Positions 45,205 through 53,136 of a stretch of 64,000 nt of DNA are shown one piece after another; the stretch's first letter is position 1; every line of letters starts with the position of its first letter. This DNA is from Mucilaginibacter conchicola (GTDB lineage: Bacteria > Bacteroidota > Bacteroidia > Sphingobacteriales > Sphingobacteriaceae). The DNA lies in NCBI RefSeq assembly GCF_003432115.1, contig NZ_QWDC01000001.1, positions 1,116,001-1,180,000 of the forward strand, written 5' to 3'. Position numbers and translations under genes: made by a program. The notes beneath the pieces were generated by a model. It made no database searches. It was not told the DNA's origin and was given only the letters and a program-made list of their open reading frames with translations.

Positions 45205-46606
45205 GTTGCTGTTGGTTTACCGCGGTTATCTCCACTTTACGTGCAACGGGGCGGTTTATCAGGTAAATTTGGTTAGTAAGCAGGTCCATTTCTTTCTGCC
45301 AGGCATCGCGCACGGGTTTAAGGCGTGCCTTATAATAGGTGTTCAGCGTGGCAGCCACAAAGAAATCTTTTTTAGCGTATTTCTGAAGCGAATCTACCGT
45401 TGCTTCGCCATCGTTATGCAGCAGACCGTGCGGTTTCATTATAGAGTATTGCAGCCACCAGTACTCGCGCAGGCGGCGCTCGGTTGCCCAGCGTTCTTCG
45501 TTTAGATGCATTACTGCAAGGGCTTGCTGGTATTGAGGTGTGGCTGATATATCGGCCAGGTTTATCCCCTGCGACAGTTCAGCACCGGTACGCGTACCCA
45601 GATCCTTGCCATCGATCCTGAGTGCGTAATTGGTTTGCGATGATAGGCCTTTCACCTGCACCAACTCCTGGTTAAACTCCTGTTGAAAGGGCACCAGTTT
45701 TAAACCATCTGCCTGCGAGCGCGGTTGATTGCCCCCGCCTCTTGGCAGCGTATCAACCGGATAAGGCAAAGCATTTGCTTTATAAATATAGCTTAAACCA
45801 TCTGCTTTGGTAATGAGGTTGCTTACCTGGCAATTCTCCGCTTTTACATTTTTACTTTTTATATCGATGGCAACATCCGCCACCTTTTTACCGGCAAGGC
45901 CCTGCGCTTTCAGGAAAAGGTAGGCCATCACCATGTGGCCGTCGTTTGTTGGGTGGATGCGGTCGGTGCCTTCCATAGTGAACGCGGTGTCGCGTTTTTG
46001 TTGTTGCTGGTTAATGGCTTGCATGGGCTCATTAAAACTGTAGAACTCCCATTTATTGGCTTCGGCAGCTTTCTTTTGAAAATCGATCACCTTTTGGATA
46101 GCCTCGTTCTTCTTATAAAGCGCTATGAATTTGATCTTAACAGCCTCATCATAGGGTGTTGAACCCAGCATGATCTTGCGAACCTCTGGGTGAGTCTTTA
46201 GATGCTGTTGGATGCTTTGGAAACTTTGGTACGAGCGTTCGATGTTGGCCTTATAATTAGAATCGGCCTTGGCACCTTTGTACCACTGGTAACCGGTGTC
46301 GTTCATGCCGAAGCTCAATGTCATTACGGTTGGGTGATGCGCAAATACATCATCGTCCAGGCGTTCATCTATCTGTTTGGCTACATCGCCGCCGATGCCA
46401 GCATTGAAACAGTCGATACGCATGTTGGGCATCCGGGTCATGTAATACAGCCAAATGTACGAGTGAAAATGCCCGCCATCGGTGATACTGTTGCCCGTGA
46501 ATACCACCCTGTCGCCGGCTTTAAAAGGTTTTATTTGCTGCGCGATGCTGCGGGTTGCGGTAAAAGATGCCGCCAGCAAAAAGGCCAGCGTTAAACGTTT
46601 ATACAT
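45185..46606 (-). CDS. SGNH/GDSL hydrolase with C-terminal extension (copy 2)
   Basis: Protein of 473 residues, signal to about 22. Nucleophile S40 in FTGNSITDGGH, GMNDTGY (100-106) and D215/H218 in DRIHP. It aligns over its whole length with the 38783-40195 protein, including HFHSYIWLYYMTRMPNMRI and the C-terminal EERWATERRLREY. Likely a carbohydrate O-acyl esterase. The ATG is directly preceded by a LacI-type operator; the GH38-like gene overlaps its end. Confidence 0.88.
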   Translation of the reverse strand: MYKRLTLAFLLAASFTATRSIAQQIKPFKAGDRVVFTGNSITDGGHFHSYIWLYYMTRMPNMRIDCFNAGIGGDVAKQIDERLDDDVFAHHPTVMTLSFGMNDTGYQWYKGAKADSNYKANIERSYQSFQSIQQHLKTHPEVRKIMLGSTPYDEAVKIKFIALYKKNEAIQKVIDFQKKAAEANKWEFYSFNEPMQAINQQQQKRDTAFTMEGTDRIHPTNDGHMVMAYLFLKAQGLAGKKVADVAIDIKSKNVKAENCQVSNLITKADGLSYIYKANALPYPVDTLPRGGGNQPRSQADGLKLVPFQQEFNQELVQVKGLSSQTNYALRIDGKDLGTRTGAELSQGINLADISATPQYQQALAVMHLNEERWATERRLREYWWLQYSIMKPHGLLHNDGEATVDSLQKYAKKDFFVAATLNTYYKARLKPVRDAWQKEMDLLTNQIYLINRPVARKVEITAVNQQQHVLTQK

Positions 46607-46619
46607 AAATCGATTTAGC
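46606..46619 (-). promoter_or_regulatory. LacI-type operator touching the SGNH copy 2 start codon
   Basis: Minus strand reads GCTAAATCGATTTA, identical over all 14 bases to the GH2 operator. Its last base is the A of the start codon. It lies in the 33-nt gap after the upstream SGNH gene. No promoter boxes are evident around it, so the protein bound here could act as a transcription roadblock inside the operon. Confidence 0.7.
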
Positions 46620-46639
46620 GATTGATCAAAAATAAAAGC

Positions 46640-47425
46640 CTATTTCAAGGCTTTCTTAATTTCCTGTTCGGCAAGGGGCTCCATTATTTTGTATCCCGCC
46701 ATGTTGGGGTGAACACCATCTACACACAGCTCCTGCTTAAGCTCTTTTTCAGGACCTACCATAGCCGAATAATAGTCGATATAGCCTAAATGATTTTTGG
46801 TGGCGTACTCTTTCAGCATCGCGTTCAATTTAGCAATAGGTTCGCGCGGGTCTAAACCAGGGTGCCACGGAAAAGCTTTTGCAGGAATAACCGATGAGAA
46901 AACCACTTTGATGCCCGCAACTTTCGCCAGTTCGGCCATGGAAAAGATGTTACCCGCCACGTTCTCAATTTTTGAAGGGCCGGTATTTTCGGCGATATCA
47001 TTGATACCCGCCAGGATCACCACTACTTTAGGTTTAAGATTGATCACATCCTCGCGGAAACGCACCAACATTTGCGGCGTAGTTTGGCCGCCTATCCCCC
47101 TGTTCACATAAGATTTACCTTTGAAAAAATCAGGGTCGGTATTGATCCAGCCTTCGGTGATGGAGTTGCCCATGAAAACCACACGCTTTTCCCCGGCCGC
47201 GGGTGCTGGTAGTTTGGCGTTATCTTCTTCATAGCGTTTCATCCATGCCCAATCTTTATGGATGCGCTCTTCTATCATCTTCTGGAAGTTTGCCCAGGCC
47301 TCAGCTTTCTTTTGCTCTTCGGTTTTCTTTTGCTCATCTGTTTGTTGAGCGTGTGCCTGGGTAGCTGCAGCCAGCAGCAGGCAAAGCAGCAATTTGCCGC
47401 CTTTAAATTTCTTAAGGTTAAACAT
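46640..47425 (-). CDS. SGNH/GDSL hydrolase (single-domain)
   Basis: Protein of 261 residues with a signal peptide (to about 26) and a charged Lys/Glu/Gln-rich linker (28-45). Nucleophile S88 in FMGNSITEGW, GIGGQ (110-114), GINDI (140-144) and D236/H239 in DGVHPN form the SGNH active site. It is the shorter platelet-activating-factor-acetylhydrolase-like type, unlike the two long copies. Expected role: removal of acetyl or other acyl groups. First gene of a transcript with its own operator-promoter at 47462-47492. Confidence 0.9.
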   Translation of the reverse strand: MFNLKKFKGGKLLLCLLLAAATQAHAQQTDEQKKTEEQKKAEAWANFQKMIEERIHKDWAWMKRYEEDNAKLPAPAAGEKRVVFMGNSITEGWINTDPDFFKGKSYVNRGIGGQTTPQMLVRFREDVINLKPKVVVILAGINDIAENTGPSKIENVAGNIFSMAELAKVAGIKVVFSSVIPAKAFPWHPGLDPREPIAKLNAMLKEYATKNHLGYIDYYSAMVGPEKELKQELCVDGVHPNMAGYKIMEPLAEQEIKKALK

Positions 47426-47461
47426 GGCTATTTAATAAAGGTCTATAATCGGTTAGATAGT

Positions 47462-47492
47462 CAAATATAAACAACTAAATTGTTTTAGCAAA
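47462..47492 (-). promoter_or_regulatory. Promoter with LacI-type operator before the single-domain SGNH gene
   Basis: Minus strand: TTTG (47492-47489), 19-nt spacer, TATATTTG (47469-47462). The spacer begins CTAAAACAATTTAG, a near-match of the operator whose central CG has become CA. Promoter box spacing is the same as at the susD gene. Confidence 0.8.
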
Positions 47493-47533
47493 CTTATTTT
47501 AAAGGTTAATGGTCACAATTTGGTTGCAATGTT

Positions 47534-48727
47534 TTACTGGAACTTTAAACGGATAAAACGCGGGCGGTACAATTGCGGGTGGATCTTCAGGTCGTTTATA
47601 AAATCGAGCGAGTTGATGTTATAACTGATCAGCAGATCATTAGTGCCAGATAGCGTTGGATGCGCCTTTGCGTTGTACACCACAAAAGTACTCTTGATCA
47701 GGTCGGGTTTGCAATCCCATACTTTAATGACAGGTCCCCATGGGCCGGTTAGGTTATTGGCGAGGCGCATACCTATAATATGGCTCATAGCATCCACCTG
47801 GAATATCATGGCATAGCGGCCATCGGCCAGTTGGATAACACTTAACTCGTTCGAGGCTCGGTCGGTAATATTGGCTACTTTGTCCATTTCGGCTACCCAG
47901 GCTTTGCCATCCCAGAACTGCCATTTTGTATAAGTTTCAAAATCTTTTGGCAATACGCGGGCAACCACAAGGTTCTTCGCCCAATCGCGCACGCCATATA
48001 CATATATATAACCATCTGGATTTTTTGCGCCCGCACTTTTGGTATTGGCGTAAATGCCCGCACCAAACGAGCCTACCCCGTTCCCCTCTTTATCGGCCAG
48101 GTAAAACGGCGAATCCATTTGTTTAACGGTTTTAAACGTTGGCGCTTCACTGGTTTTCAGTTTGATAAGCGTGTTGCCTATCTCCCTGAAACCAAAAGCC
48201 TCATCGCTCACATTGTGCATGCGATACCCGAAGATATATACAGAGCCATCGCCTTCTTTATTTACAAAGCCGTCGCCCAGCCAGTAATAGTCGCCCTCTT
48301 TTGTTTTTTGTGTTTGGGGAGCAAATACTGATTCTGCTTCGCCATTGGCTGCTTTCTTCCAGAAAAATTCCATCTGTTTTGCATCCGGCTTGCCACCAGT
48401 AAGCAGCGCGGTAGAATTATGGATCATTTTGTAACCATCCTGCATGGTACCATCCTTTACCTCGCCTATCATGGTATCACTAAAAATGAACAAAGTTTTA
48501 TCGCGCTGGCCTGCTGCTTTTGCCTCGGCACCATTTAGGGGGATAGAATAAATACCATCGGCACCAAACCAGCCATGCGTACGTTTCAGCACGCCCGACC
48601 AGGCAGTATCAGCCTCAACTGTAAATTTTACCGATCGCTCATCTAACGACGGCACTTTTTGCTGCGCCATTGCGCTTGTAGCACAGGTTAACAACAAACA
48701 CGATACTTGCAGGCGTAAAGACATCAT
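47534..48727 (-). CDS. Exported beta-propeller protein, DUF5005/DUF4185-like
   Basis: Protein of 397 residues with a signal peptide (to about 21). Repeated blade-like segments with aromatic-Gly patterns (HGWFGADGIYSIPL, LFIFSDTMIG, YYWLGDGF, YIYVYGVRDWAKN) recall the five-bladed propeller of DUF4185/DUF5005 and GH43/GH117-like enzymes. No catalytic triad can be assigned. It lies 108 nt before the SGNH gene. It may be an unclassified glycosidase or a binding protein. Confidence 0.55.
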   Translation of the reverse strand: MMSLRLQVSCLLLTCATSAMAQQKVPSLDERSVKFTVEADTAWSGVLKRTHGWFGADGIYSIPLNGAEAKAAGQRDKTLFIFSDTMIGEVKDGTMQDGYKMIHNSTALLTGGKPDAKQMEFFWKKAANGEAESVFAPQTQKTKEGDYYWLGDGFVNKEGDGSVYIFGYRMHNVSDEAFGFREIGNTLIKLKTSEAPTFKTVKQMDSPFYLADKEGNGVGSFGAGIYANTKSAGAKNPDGYIYVYGVRDWAKNLVVARVLPKDFETYTKWQFWDGKAWVAEMDKVANITDRASNELSVIQLADGRYAMIFQVDAMSHIIGMRLANNLTGPWGPVIKVWDCKPDLIKSTFVVYNAKAHPTLSGTNDLLISYNINSLDFINDLKIHPQLYRPRFIRLKFQ

Positions 48728-48860
48728 GGGGATAATGTTATTGGTTTAAATCAGTTTATAATTAAAAAAAGCGTTTCTAATGCTTAAGAGCACATCAGAC
48801 AGTGTTCTTTTTCGGGGTTCAATCTATAAAAAAACTTAATAAATAGCAATTTAAATACAA

Positions 48861-48883
48861 GCTAAATCGTTTTTATTATATTG
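48861..48883 (+). promoter_or_regulatory. LacI-type operator and -7-like box before the sialate esterase-type gene
   Basis: GCTAAATCGTTTTTA (48861-48875), the same sequence as at the susD promoter, is followed at once by TTATATTG, a weak version of the -7 box. No TTTG at -33. The ATG is 48 nt further on. Confidence 0.65.
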
Positions 48884-48931
48884 CGGACAGAAAACCAATA
48901 TAAACATCGCTCATTTCACTCTCTCTGAATT

Positions 48932-50923
48932 ATGATGAACGCTTACCAAATTAAAGGATTTTATGGAGCAGCGGCACTGGCCTTGTCTCTGCTTACTCTA
49001 TCTGCTTCGGCAAAGGTGGTGCCTGCCGGTTGCTTTACCGATAACATGGTGCTGCAGCAAAAGGCAAAAGCCAACATCTGGGGTACGGCCAAACCCAATA
49101 GCCAGCTAACTATTGTACCAACCTGGGACAAGCACAAATACCAGGTAAAAGTTGCTGCCGACGGCAAATGGACGGCTAAGGTTGCTACTCCTGCTTACGG
49201 CGGCCCCTACCAGATAGCGTTTGATGATGGCGAGAAACTTACACTAAATAATGTACTTATCGGTGATGTGTGGCTGTGCTCGGGCCAGTCGAACATGGAG
49301 ATGACCGTGGGCAACGGCTACGGCGGTGTTAACAACGTGGAACAGGAAACTAAGGATGCAGCTAAATACAGCGCCATCCGCATGATCAAGATAGACAACA
49401 AAACAGCCTTTCAACCTCAGCAGGAAGTGCCAGTGAAATGGGCTTGGCGCGAGTGTAATTCTGAAACGGTTAAAGATTTCTCTGCGGTAGCCTACTTCTT
49501 TGCTAAAAAGATCTACGATGAGAAACATATCCCCATCGGTTTGATAAACGACAACTGGGGCGGTACTGTTGCAGAGGCCTGGACCAGCGGCACATCGCTT
49601 AAAAGCATGCCTGAGTTTGCCGAATTTGTGAAAACTGCCGAAGGCGGATTAACGCAAGCGGATATTGATGCCCGTTACAAAAACGAGGTGCGCCAGTGGA
49701 TAAACCGCAGCATGACCGGCGACCCGGGCTTTACAGGCACCAACGCAACCTGGGCACAGGCTGATTTTAACGACAGCGCGTGGCCTAAAATGCAGTTACC
49801 GAATTTTTGGGAACAGGCAGGCGTTGCAAATTATGATGGTACTATGTGGTTCCGCAAGGTGGTGAATGTGCCTGCAGACTGGGCCGGAAAAGACCTTAAG
49901 CTGAACTTAACCGGCATTGACGACTACGATGTGAGCTTTTTTACCGGACAGGAAGTTGGCCATACAGAACAGTTCTTTTACCCGCGCAACTACACTGTAC
50001 CGGGCAACCTGGTTAAGGCGGGCAAAAATGTAATAGCCGTACGCGTGTTTGATAACGGCGGCTTGGGCGGCATCAACAAAGGGCCGCTGAACTTGCAATT
50101 GGCTAATGATCCGTCAAAAACTTTAGATATCGCGGGCGAGTGGACTTACCAGCAAGCTGTACCGTTGATCAAACTGGAGCAACCACCTGTGCATGCTAAT
50201 ACACCCAACAGGCCAACATTGATCTATAATGCCATGATAGCACCTATCCTGCCCCTTACTTTTAAAGGTGTGATATGGTACCAGGGCGAAAGTAATGCCG
50301 ACAGGGCCGAGCAGTACAAAACACTGTTCCCGCTGCTGATAAAAGATTGGCGCAGCAAGTTCAACAACTCTAACATGCCTTTTTATTTTGTGCAGATAGC
50401 CAATTACGACTGTAAAGATCAGCCACCTGTTGCGGACTGGCCGGAGCTTCGTTTCGCACAAACCGGCACGCTGGCAGTACCAAACACCGGCATGGCAGTG
50501 ACCATTGATATTGGCGAGGGTGGAAATATCCATCCGCATAATAAACAGGACGTGGGCTTACGATTGGCGCTTATCGCGTTAGCAAAAGACTACAATGAGC
50601 AAGTGGAATACAGCGGCCCTACACTGTCATCTAAAAAGATAAATGGAAAAGATGTTGAATTGAGCTTTAGCCATGCAAACGGTTTAATGAGCAAAAACTC
50701 AACGGAGTTAAAAGGCTTTTTTGTAGCGGGTGATGATAAGAAATTCTATCCTGCTAAGGCGGTCATCAACGGAAATAATGTTACCGTAAGTAGCCCCGAT
50801 GTGGCGCAACCTGTTGCCGTGCGGTACGATTGGCAAAACAACCCGGATGGTACGCTTTATAATAAAGCCGGCCTGCCTGCATCGCCATTTAAAACTGATG
50901 ACTGGAAAGATATAAGACTTTAA
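48932..50923 (+). CDS. Sialate O-acetylesterase-type SGNH enzyme with beta-sandwich insert
   Basis: Protein of 663 residues, signal to about 27. The catalytic serine is S120 in WLCSGQSNMEM, and H534/H536 in NIHPHNKQD give the histidine. VIWYQGESNADR is another family block. Between the two halves of the catalytic domain (about 255-395) lies a jelly-roll insert with WFRKVVNVP and NVIAVRVFDNGG, as in GH2 sugar-binding domains. Family members remove O-acetyl groups from sialic acids and, in many plant-degrading Bacteroidota, from other glycans. With no sialidase here, a hemicellulose or mannan acetyl group is more likely. Confidence 0.88.
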   Translation: MMNAYQIKGFYGAAALALSLLTLSASAKVVPAGCFTDNMVLQQKAKANIWGTAKPNSQLTIVPTWDKHKYQVKVAADGKWTAKVATPAYGGPYQIAFDDGEKLTLNNVLIGDVWLCSGQSNMEMTVGNGYGGVNNVEQETKDAAKYSAIRMIKIDNKTAFQPQQEVPVKWAWRECNSETVKDFSAVAYFFAKKIYDEKHIPIGLINDNWGGTVAEAWTSGTSLKSMPEFAEFVKTAEGGLTQADIDARYKNEVRQWINRSMTGDPGFTGTNATWAQADFNDSAWPKMQLPNFWEQAGVANYDGTMWFRKVVNVPADWAGKDLKLNLTGIDDYDVSFFTGQEVGHTEQFFYPRNYTVPGNLVKAGKNVIAVRVFDNGGLGGINKGPLNLQLANDPSKTLDIAGEWTYQQAVPLIKLEQPPVHANTPNRPTLIYNAMIAPILPLTFKGVIWYQGESNADRAEQYKTLFPLLIKDWRSKFNNSNMPFYFVQIANYDCKDQPPVADWPELRFAQTGTLAVPNTGMAVTIDIGEGGNIHPHNKQDVGLRLALIALAKDYNEQVEYSGPTLSSKKINGKDVELSFSHANGLMSKNSTELKGFFVAGDDKKFYPAKAVINGNNVTVSSPDVAQPVAVRYDWQNNPDGTLYNKAGLPASPFKTDDWKDIRL

Positions 50924-50947
50924 ACCAAAGCACCTTAAACCCATCTA

Positions 50948-50985
50948 TAAAATGCAATTCAGATTTGTTTCAGAATTGCATTTTA
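50948..50985. repeat. 13-bp perfect inverted repeat before the response regulator
   Basis: TAAAATGCAATTC (50948-50960) and GAATTGCATTTTA (50973-50985), 12-nt loop. It starts 25 nt after the esterase stop and ends inside the -7-like box TATATTTG (50984-50991). It may be an AT-rich terminator for the esterase gene, or an operator for autoregulation of the two-component system. Confidence 0.7.
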
Positions 50986-50991
50986 TATTTG
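50984..50991 (+). promoter_or_regulatory. Candidate -7 promoter box of the two-component operon
   Basis: TATATTTG fits TAnnTTTG exactly and ends 5 nt before the ATG at 50997. Transcription would start at about the start codon, giving a leaderless mRNA. A TTTG lies 16 nt upstream, slightly close for a -33 box. Confidence 0.55.
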
Positions 50992-50996
50992 TGCCG

Positions 50997-51692
50997 ATGA
51001 AAGTACTTGTGCTTGAAGATAACCCGAGGCTTGGTGCCAGCATTCACGATTTTTTGGTGCGTGAGGGCTATACCTGCGAACTGGCCGATACTTATGCTAA
51101 AGCACGTGATAAACTACTTTCGGTAGATTACGACTGCGTACTGCTGGATATTATGCTGCCCGATGGTAACGGCCTCGATCTGTTAAAACTCATTAAGCAG
51201 GAAAATATCCCAAGCGGGGTGCTTATCATCTCGGCCAAGGAAGCGCTTGACGATAAAATCAAGGGCCTTGAAGGTGGCGCCGACGATTACATTACTAAAC
51301 CCTTCCACCTTACCGAACTGCATGCGCGCCTGCGTGCCATTTATCGCCGTAAAAACCCTGCGGCAACCAACAACAACATCATCAGCTTTAACGAGATAAA
51401 CCTGAATACAGATACTTTGCAGGCCTACATCAACAACCAGTTACTGGATATTACCCGCAAGGAATTTGACCTGCTAATGTATTTTGTGGTGAATAAAAAC
51501 AGGGTATTGTCAAAACAAGCTATTGCTACCCACCTTTGGGGAGATTATACAGATAATTTAGATAATTTAGACTTTGTTTATCAGCACGTTAAAAATTTAA
51601 GGCGCAAAATATCGCAGTTGAACGGTACCGATTATATTGATACCGTGTACGGATTAGGGTACCGCTTTAAAGGAGCAGAGGAAGCACAATGA
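50997..51692 (+). CDS. OmpR/PhoB-family response regulator
   Basis: I start at 50997 (MKVLVLEDN), the exact receiver-domain opening; an upstream in-frame ATG at 50952 lies inside an inverted repeat. 231 residues: receiver domain with acidic pocket E7-D8, phospho-acceptor D51 in LLDIMLPDG, and YITKPF, then a winged-helix DNA-binding domain (about 130-228, DNLDFVYQHVKNLRRKI). The stop overlaps the kinase ATG (ATGA). It probably controls the efflux genes downstream. Confidence 0.95.
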   Translation: MKVLVLEDNPRLGASIHDFLVREGYTCELADTYAKARDKLLSVDYDCVLLDIMLPDGNGLDLLKLIKQENIPSGVLIISAKEALDDKIKGLEGGADDYITKPFHLTELHARLRAIYRRKNPAATNNNIISFNEINLNTDTLQAYINNQLLDITRKEFDLLMYFVVNKNRVLSKQAIATHLWGDYTDNLDNLDFVYQHVKNLRRKISQLNGTDYIDTVYGLGYRFKGAEEAQ

Positions 51693-53014
51693 AGTTAATT
51701 AACAAGCTCACTTACTGGATAATGGGTGTGGTGTTCGTGGTAACACCGTTCACCATGATCATATCATACCGCAGCATAAAAGGCAACATCAACAAGGCCG
51801 AAATAACCCGCCTAAAAGACGTTACCGATAAAGTTGCCGAACAACTGAAAGCCGGTCAGCCACCTCACCAATACATCCTCGACAGGCCCATAACTGTTAA
51901 GCAGGTTGCAGCCATGCCTGCCGTTAAAATGCAAAGCCGGAACTATAATTTCTACAACGCCGAGCTAAAGCGTGATGAGTGCCGCATGGATGTTACCTCG
52001 TACTACAACATCAACAATAAGGTTTACGCGGTATCCACCTATAATTACGTTACCCAGGGCAAACAGATCATTATGGGGATGGTGTACGCACTGGCCTGGA
52101 AAATGGGTTTGATCACGCTTAGCGTGCTCATCAGCGGCAGGCTGGTTTCAAAATACATCCTGTCGTCGTTTAAACAAACCCTAAGAAGCATAGAACAATT
52201 TACACTTGGCAGTAAGGAGAAACTGGTTTTAGCCCCTACCTCTACCGCCGAATTTAAAGAGCTGAACAGCTTTCTGCAAAACATGACCGACAGAGCCGTA
52301 AAAGAATATGCCGCCGTGAAAGAGTTCAGTGAGAATGCATCGCACGAAGTGCAAACACCACTTGCTGTTATGCGCACCAAACTTGAACTTTTGTCAGAGA
52401 CCGAAATAAACGCCGAACAAGCCCAATTGATAGGCGATATGCAATATTCGATAGAGAAGTTGGTAAAAATTAACCGCTCTCTCCTTCTGCTTACCAAATT
52501 GAATAACTCTGAATATCAGACCACCGAGATGGTTAAATTCTGCCGTATTGCCAAGGATATGGTAAAAGCTCTTGAGCCACACCTTGAGGTAAAAGGCATT
52601 GAGTTGCGCAACCACATCGGCAGCAATATTCCGTTGCAGATACACCCCGTTCTGGCAGAGATACTGTTGAACAACTTGTTGAGCAATGCCATCCGCTACA
52701 ATGACCCTGACGGGTACATCGATATCACGTTAACTACTACCCAACTTACTGTTAAAAACCCCGGCCTTGCGCCTGAGGTTGACCCGGCAATGCTGTTCCA
52801 GCGTTTCAAAAAATCAAACCAGTGCGCCGATAGTGTAGGGTTGGGTTTATCCATTGTTCAGCAGATCTGTTCTGTGAATAATTTTGAGGTAAATTACAGC
52901 TACGAAAATCAGGAACATATTTTACGGGTAGACTTTAGTAACGAAGCTGTTACGCAGACAGAAACAGTAGCCGTTGAGGAGACATTTTTTAACAATGAGC
53001 CTGCTATTGCGTAA
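51689..53014 (+). CDS. Membrane sensor histidine kinase
   Basis: Protein of 441 residues with transmembrane helices at about 8-28 and 130-150 around a 100-residue periplasmic sensor. The H box is SENASHEVQTPLAVM with H219, the N box NLLSNAIRYN and the G2 region SVGLGLSIVQQI. It overlaps the regulator by 4 nt and so is translationally coupled. Signal unknown. The tolC-RND-MFP genes begin 122 nt downstream. Confidence 0.95.
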   Translation: MKLINKLTYWIMGVVFVVTPFTMIISYRSIKGNINKAEITRLKDVTDKVAEQLKAGQPPHQYILDRPITVKQVAAMPAVKMQSRNYNFYNAELKRDECRMDVTSYYNINNKVYAVSTYNYVTQGKQIIMGMVYALAWKMGLITLSVLISGRLVSKYILSSFKQTLRSIEQFTLGSKEKLVLAPTSTAEFKELNSFLQNMTDRAVKEYAAVKEFSENASHEVQTPLAVMRTKLELLSETEINAEQAQLIGDMQYSIEKLVKINRSLLLLTKLNNSEYQTTEMVKFCRIAKDMVKALEPHLEVKGIELRNHIGSNIPLQIHPVLAEILLNNLLSNAIRYNDPDGYIDITLTTTQLTVKNPGLAPEVDPAMLFQRFKKSNQCADSVGLGLSIVQQICSVNNFEVNYSYENQEHILRVDFSNEAVTQTETVAVEETFFNNEPAIA

Positions 53015-53099
53015 TCTTTTTGTCATAAACCCAAACATTCTGCCAATTCTGTAACAGTACTTCAAAATTGCTTCAAAAAGTAGCGGTAGTCTTGCCTTG

Positions 53100-53119
53100 C
53101 GTTAATCGATCGATTAACG
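53100..53119 (+). promoter_or_regulatory. Perfect 20-bp palindrome before tolC-type gene
   Basis: CGTTAATCGATCGATTAACG reads the same on both strands. It lies 18 nt before the tolC-type ATG and just after TAGTCTTG (53088-53095), a -7-like box, so it would cover the transcription start. The following GCGCTTTTTTG could alternatively make it a short terminator for the kinase gene. Confidence 0.65.
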
Positions 53120-53136
53120 GCGCTTTTTTGAAGTAA

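Noticed and set aside
47534..48727. GH43 glycosidase
   Set aside because: The propeller-like pattern fits, but the three catalytic acids of GH43 cannot be placed.
48747..48758. TAAATCAGTTTA before the beta-propeller gene, also at 37944-37955
   Set aside because: The central CG step is lost and the symmetry broken; the second copy overlaps a stop codon. Possibly weak sites, but not supported well enough to list.
48932..50923. True sialic-acid metabolism
   Set aside because: No sialidase, sialate lyase or sialic-acid transporter is present; the enzyme type is widely used on other acetylated glycans.
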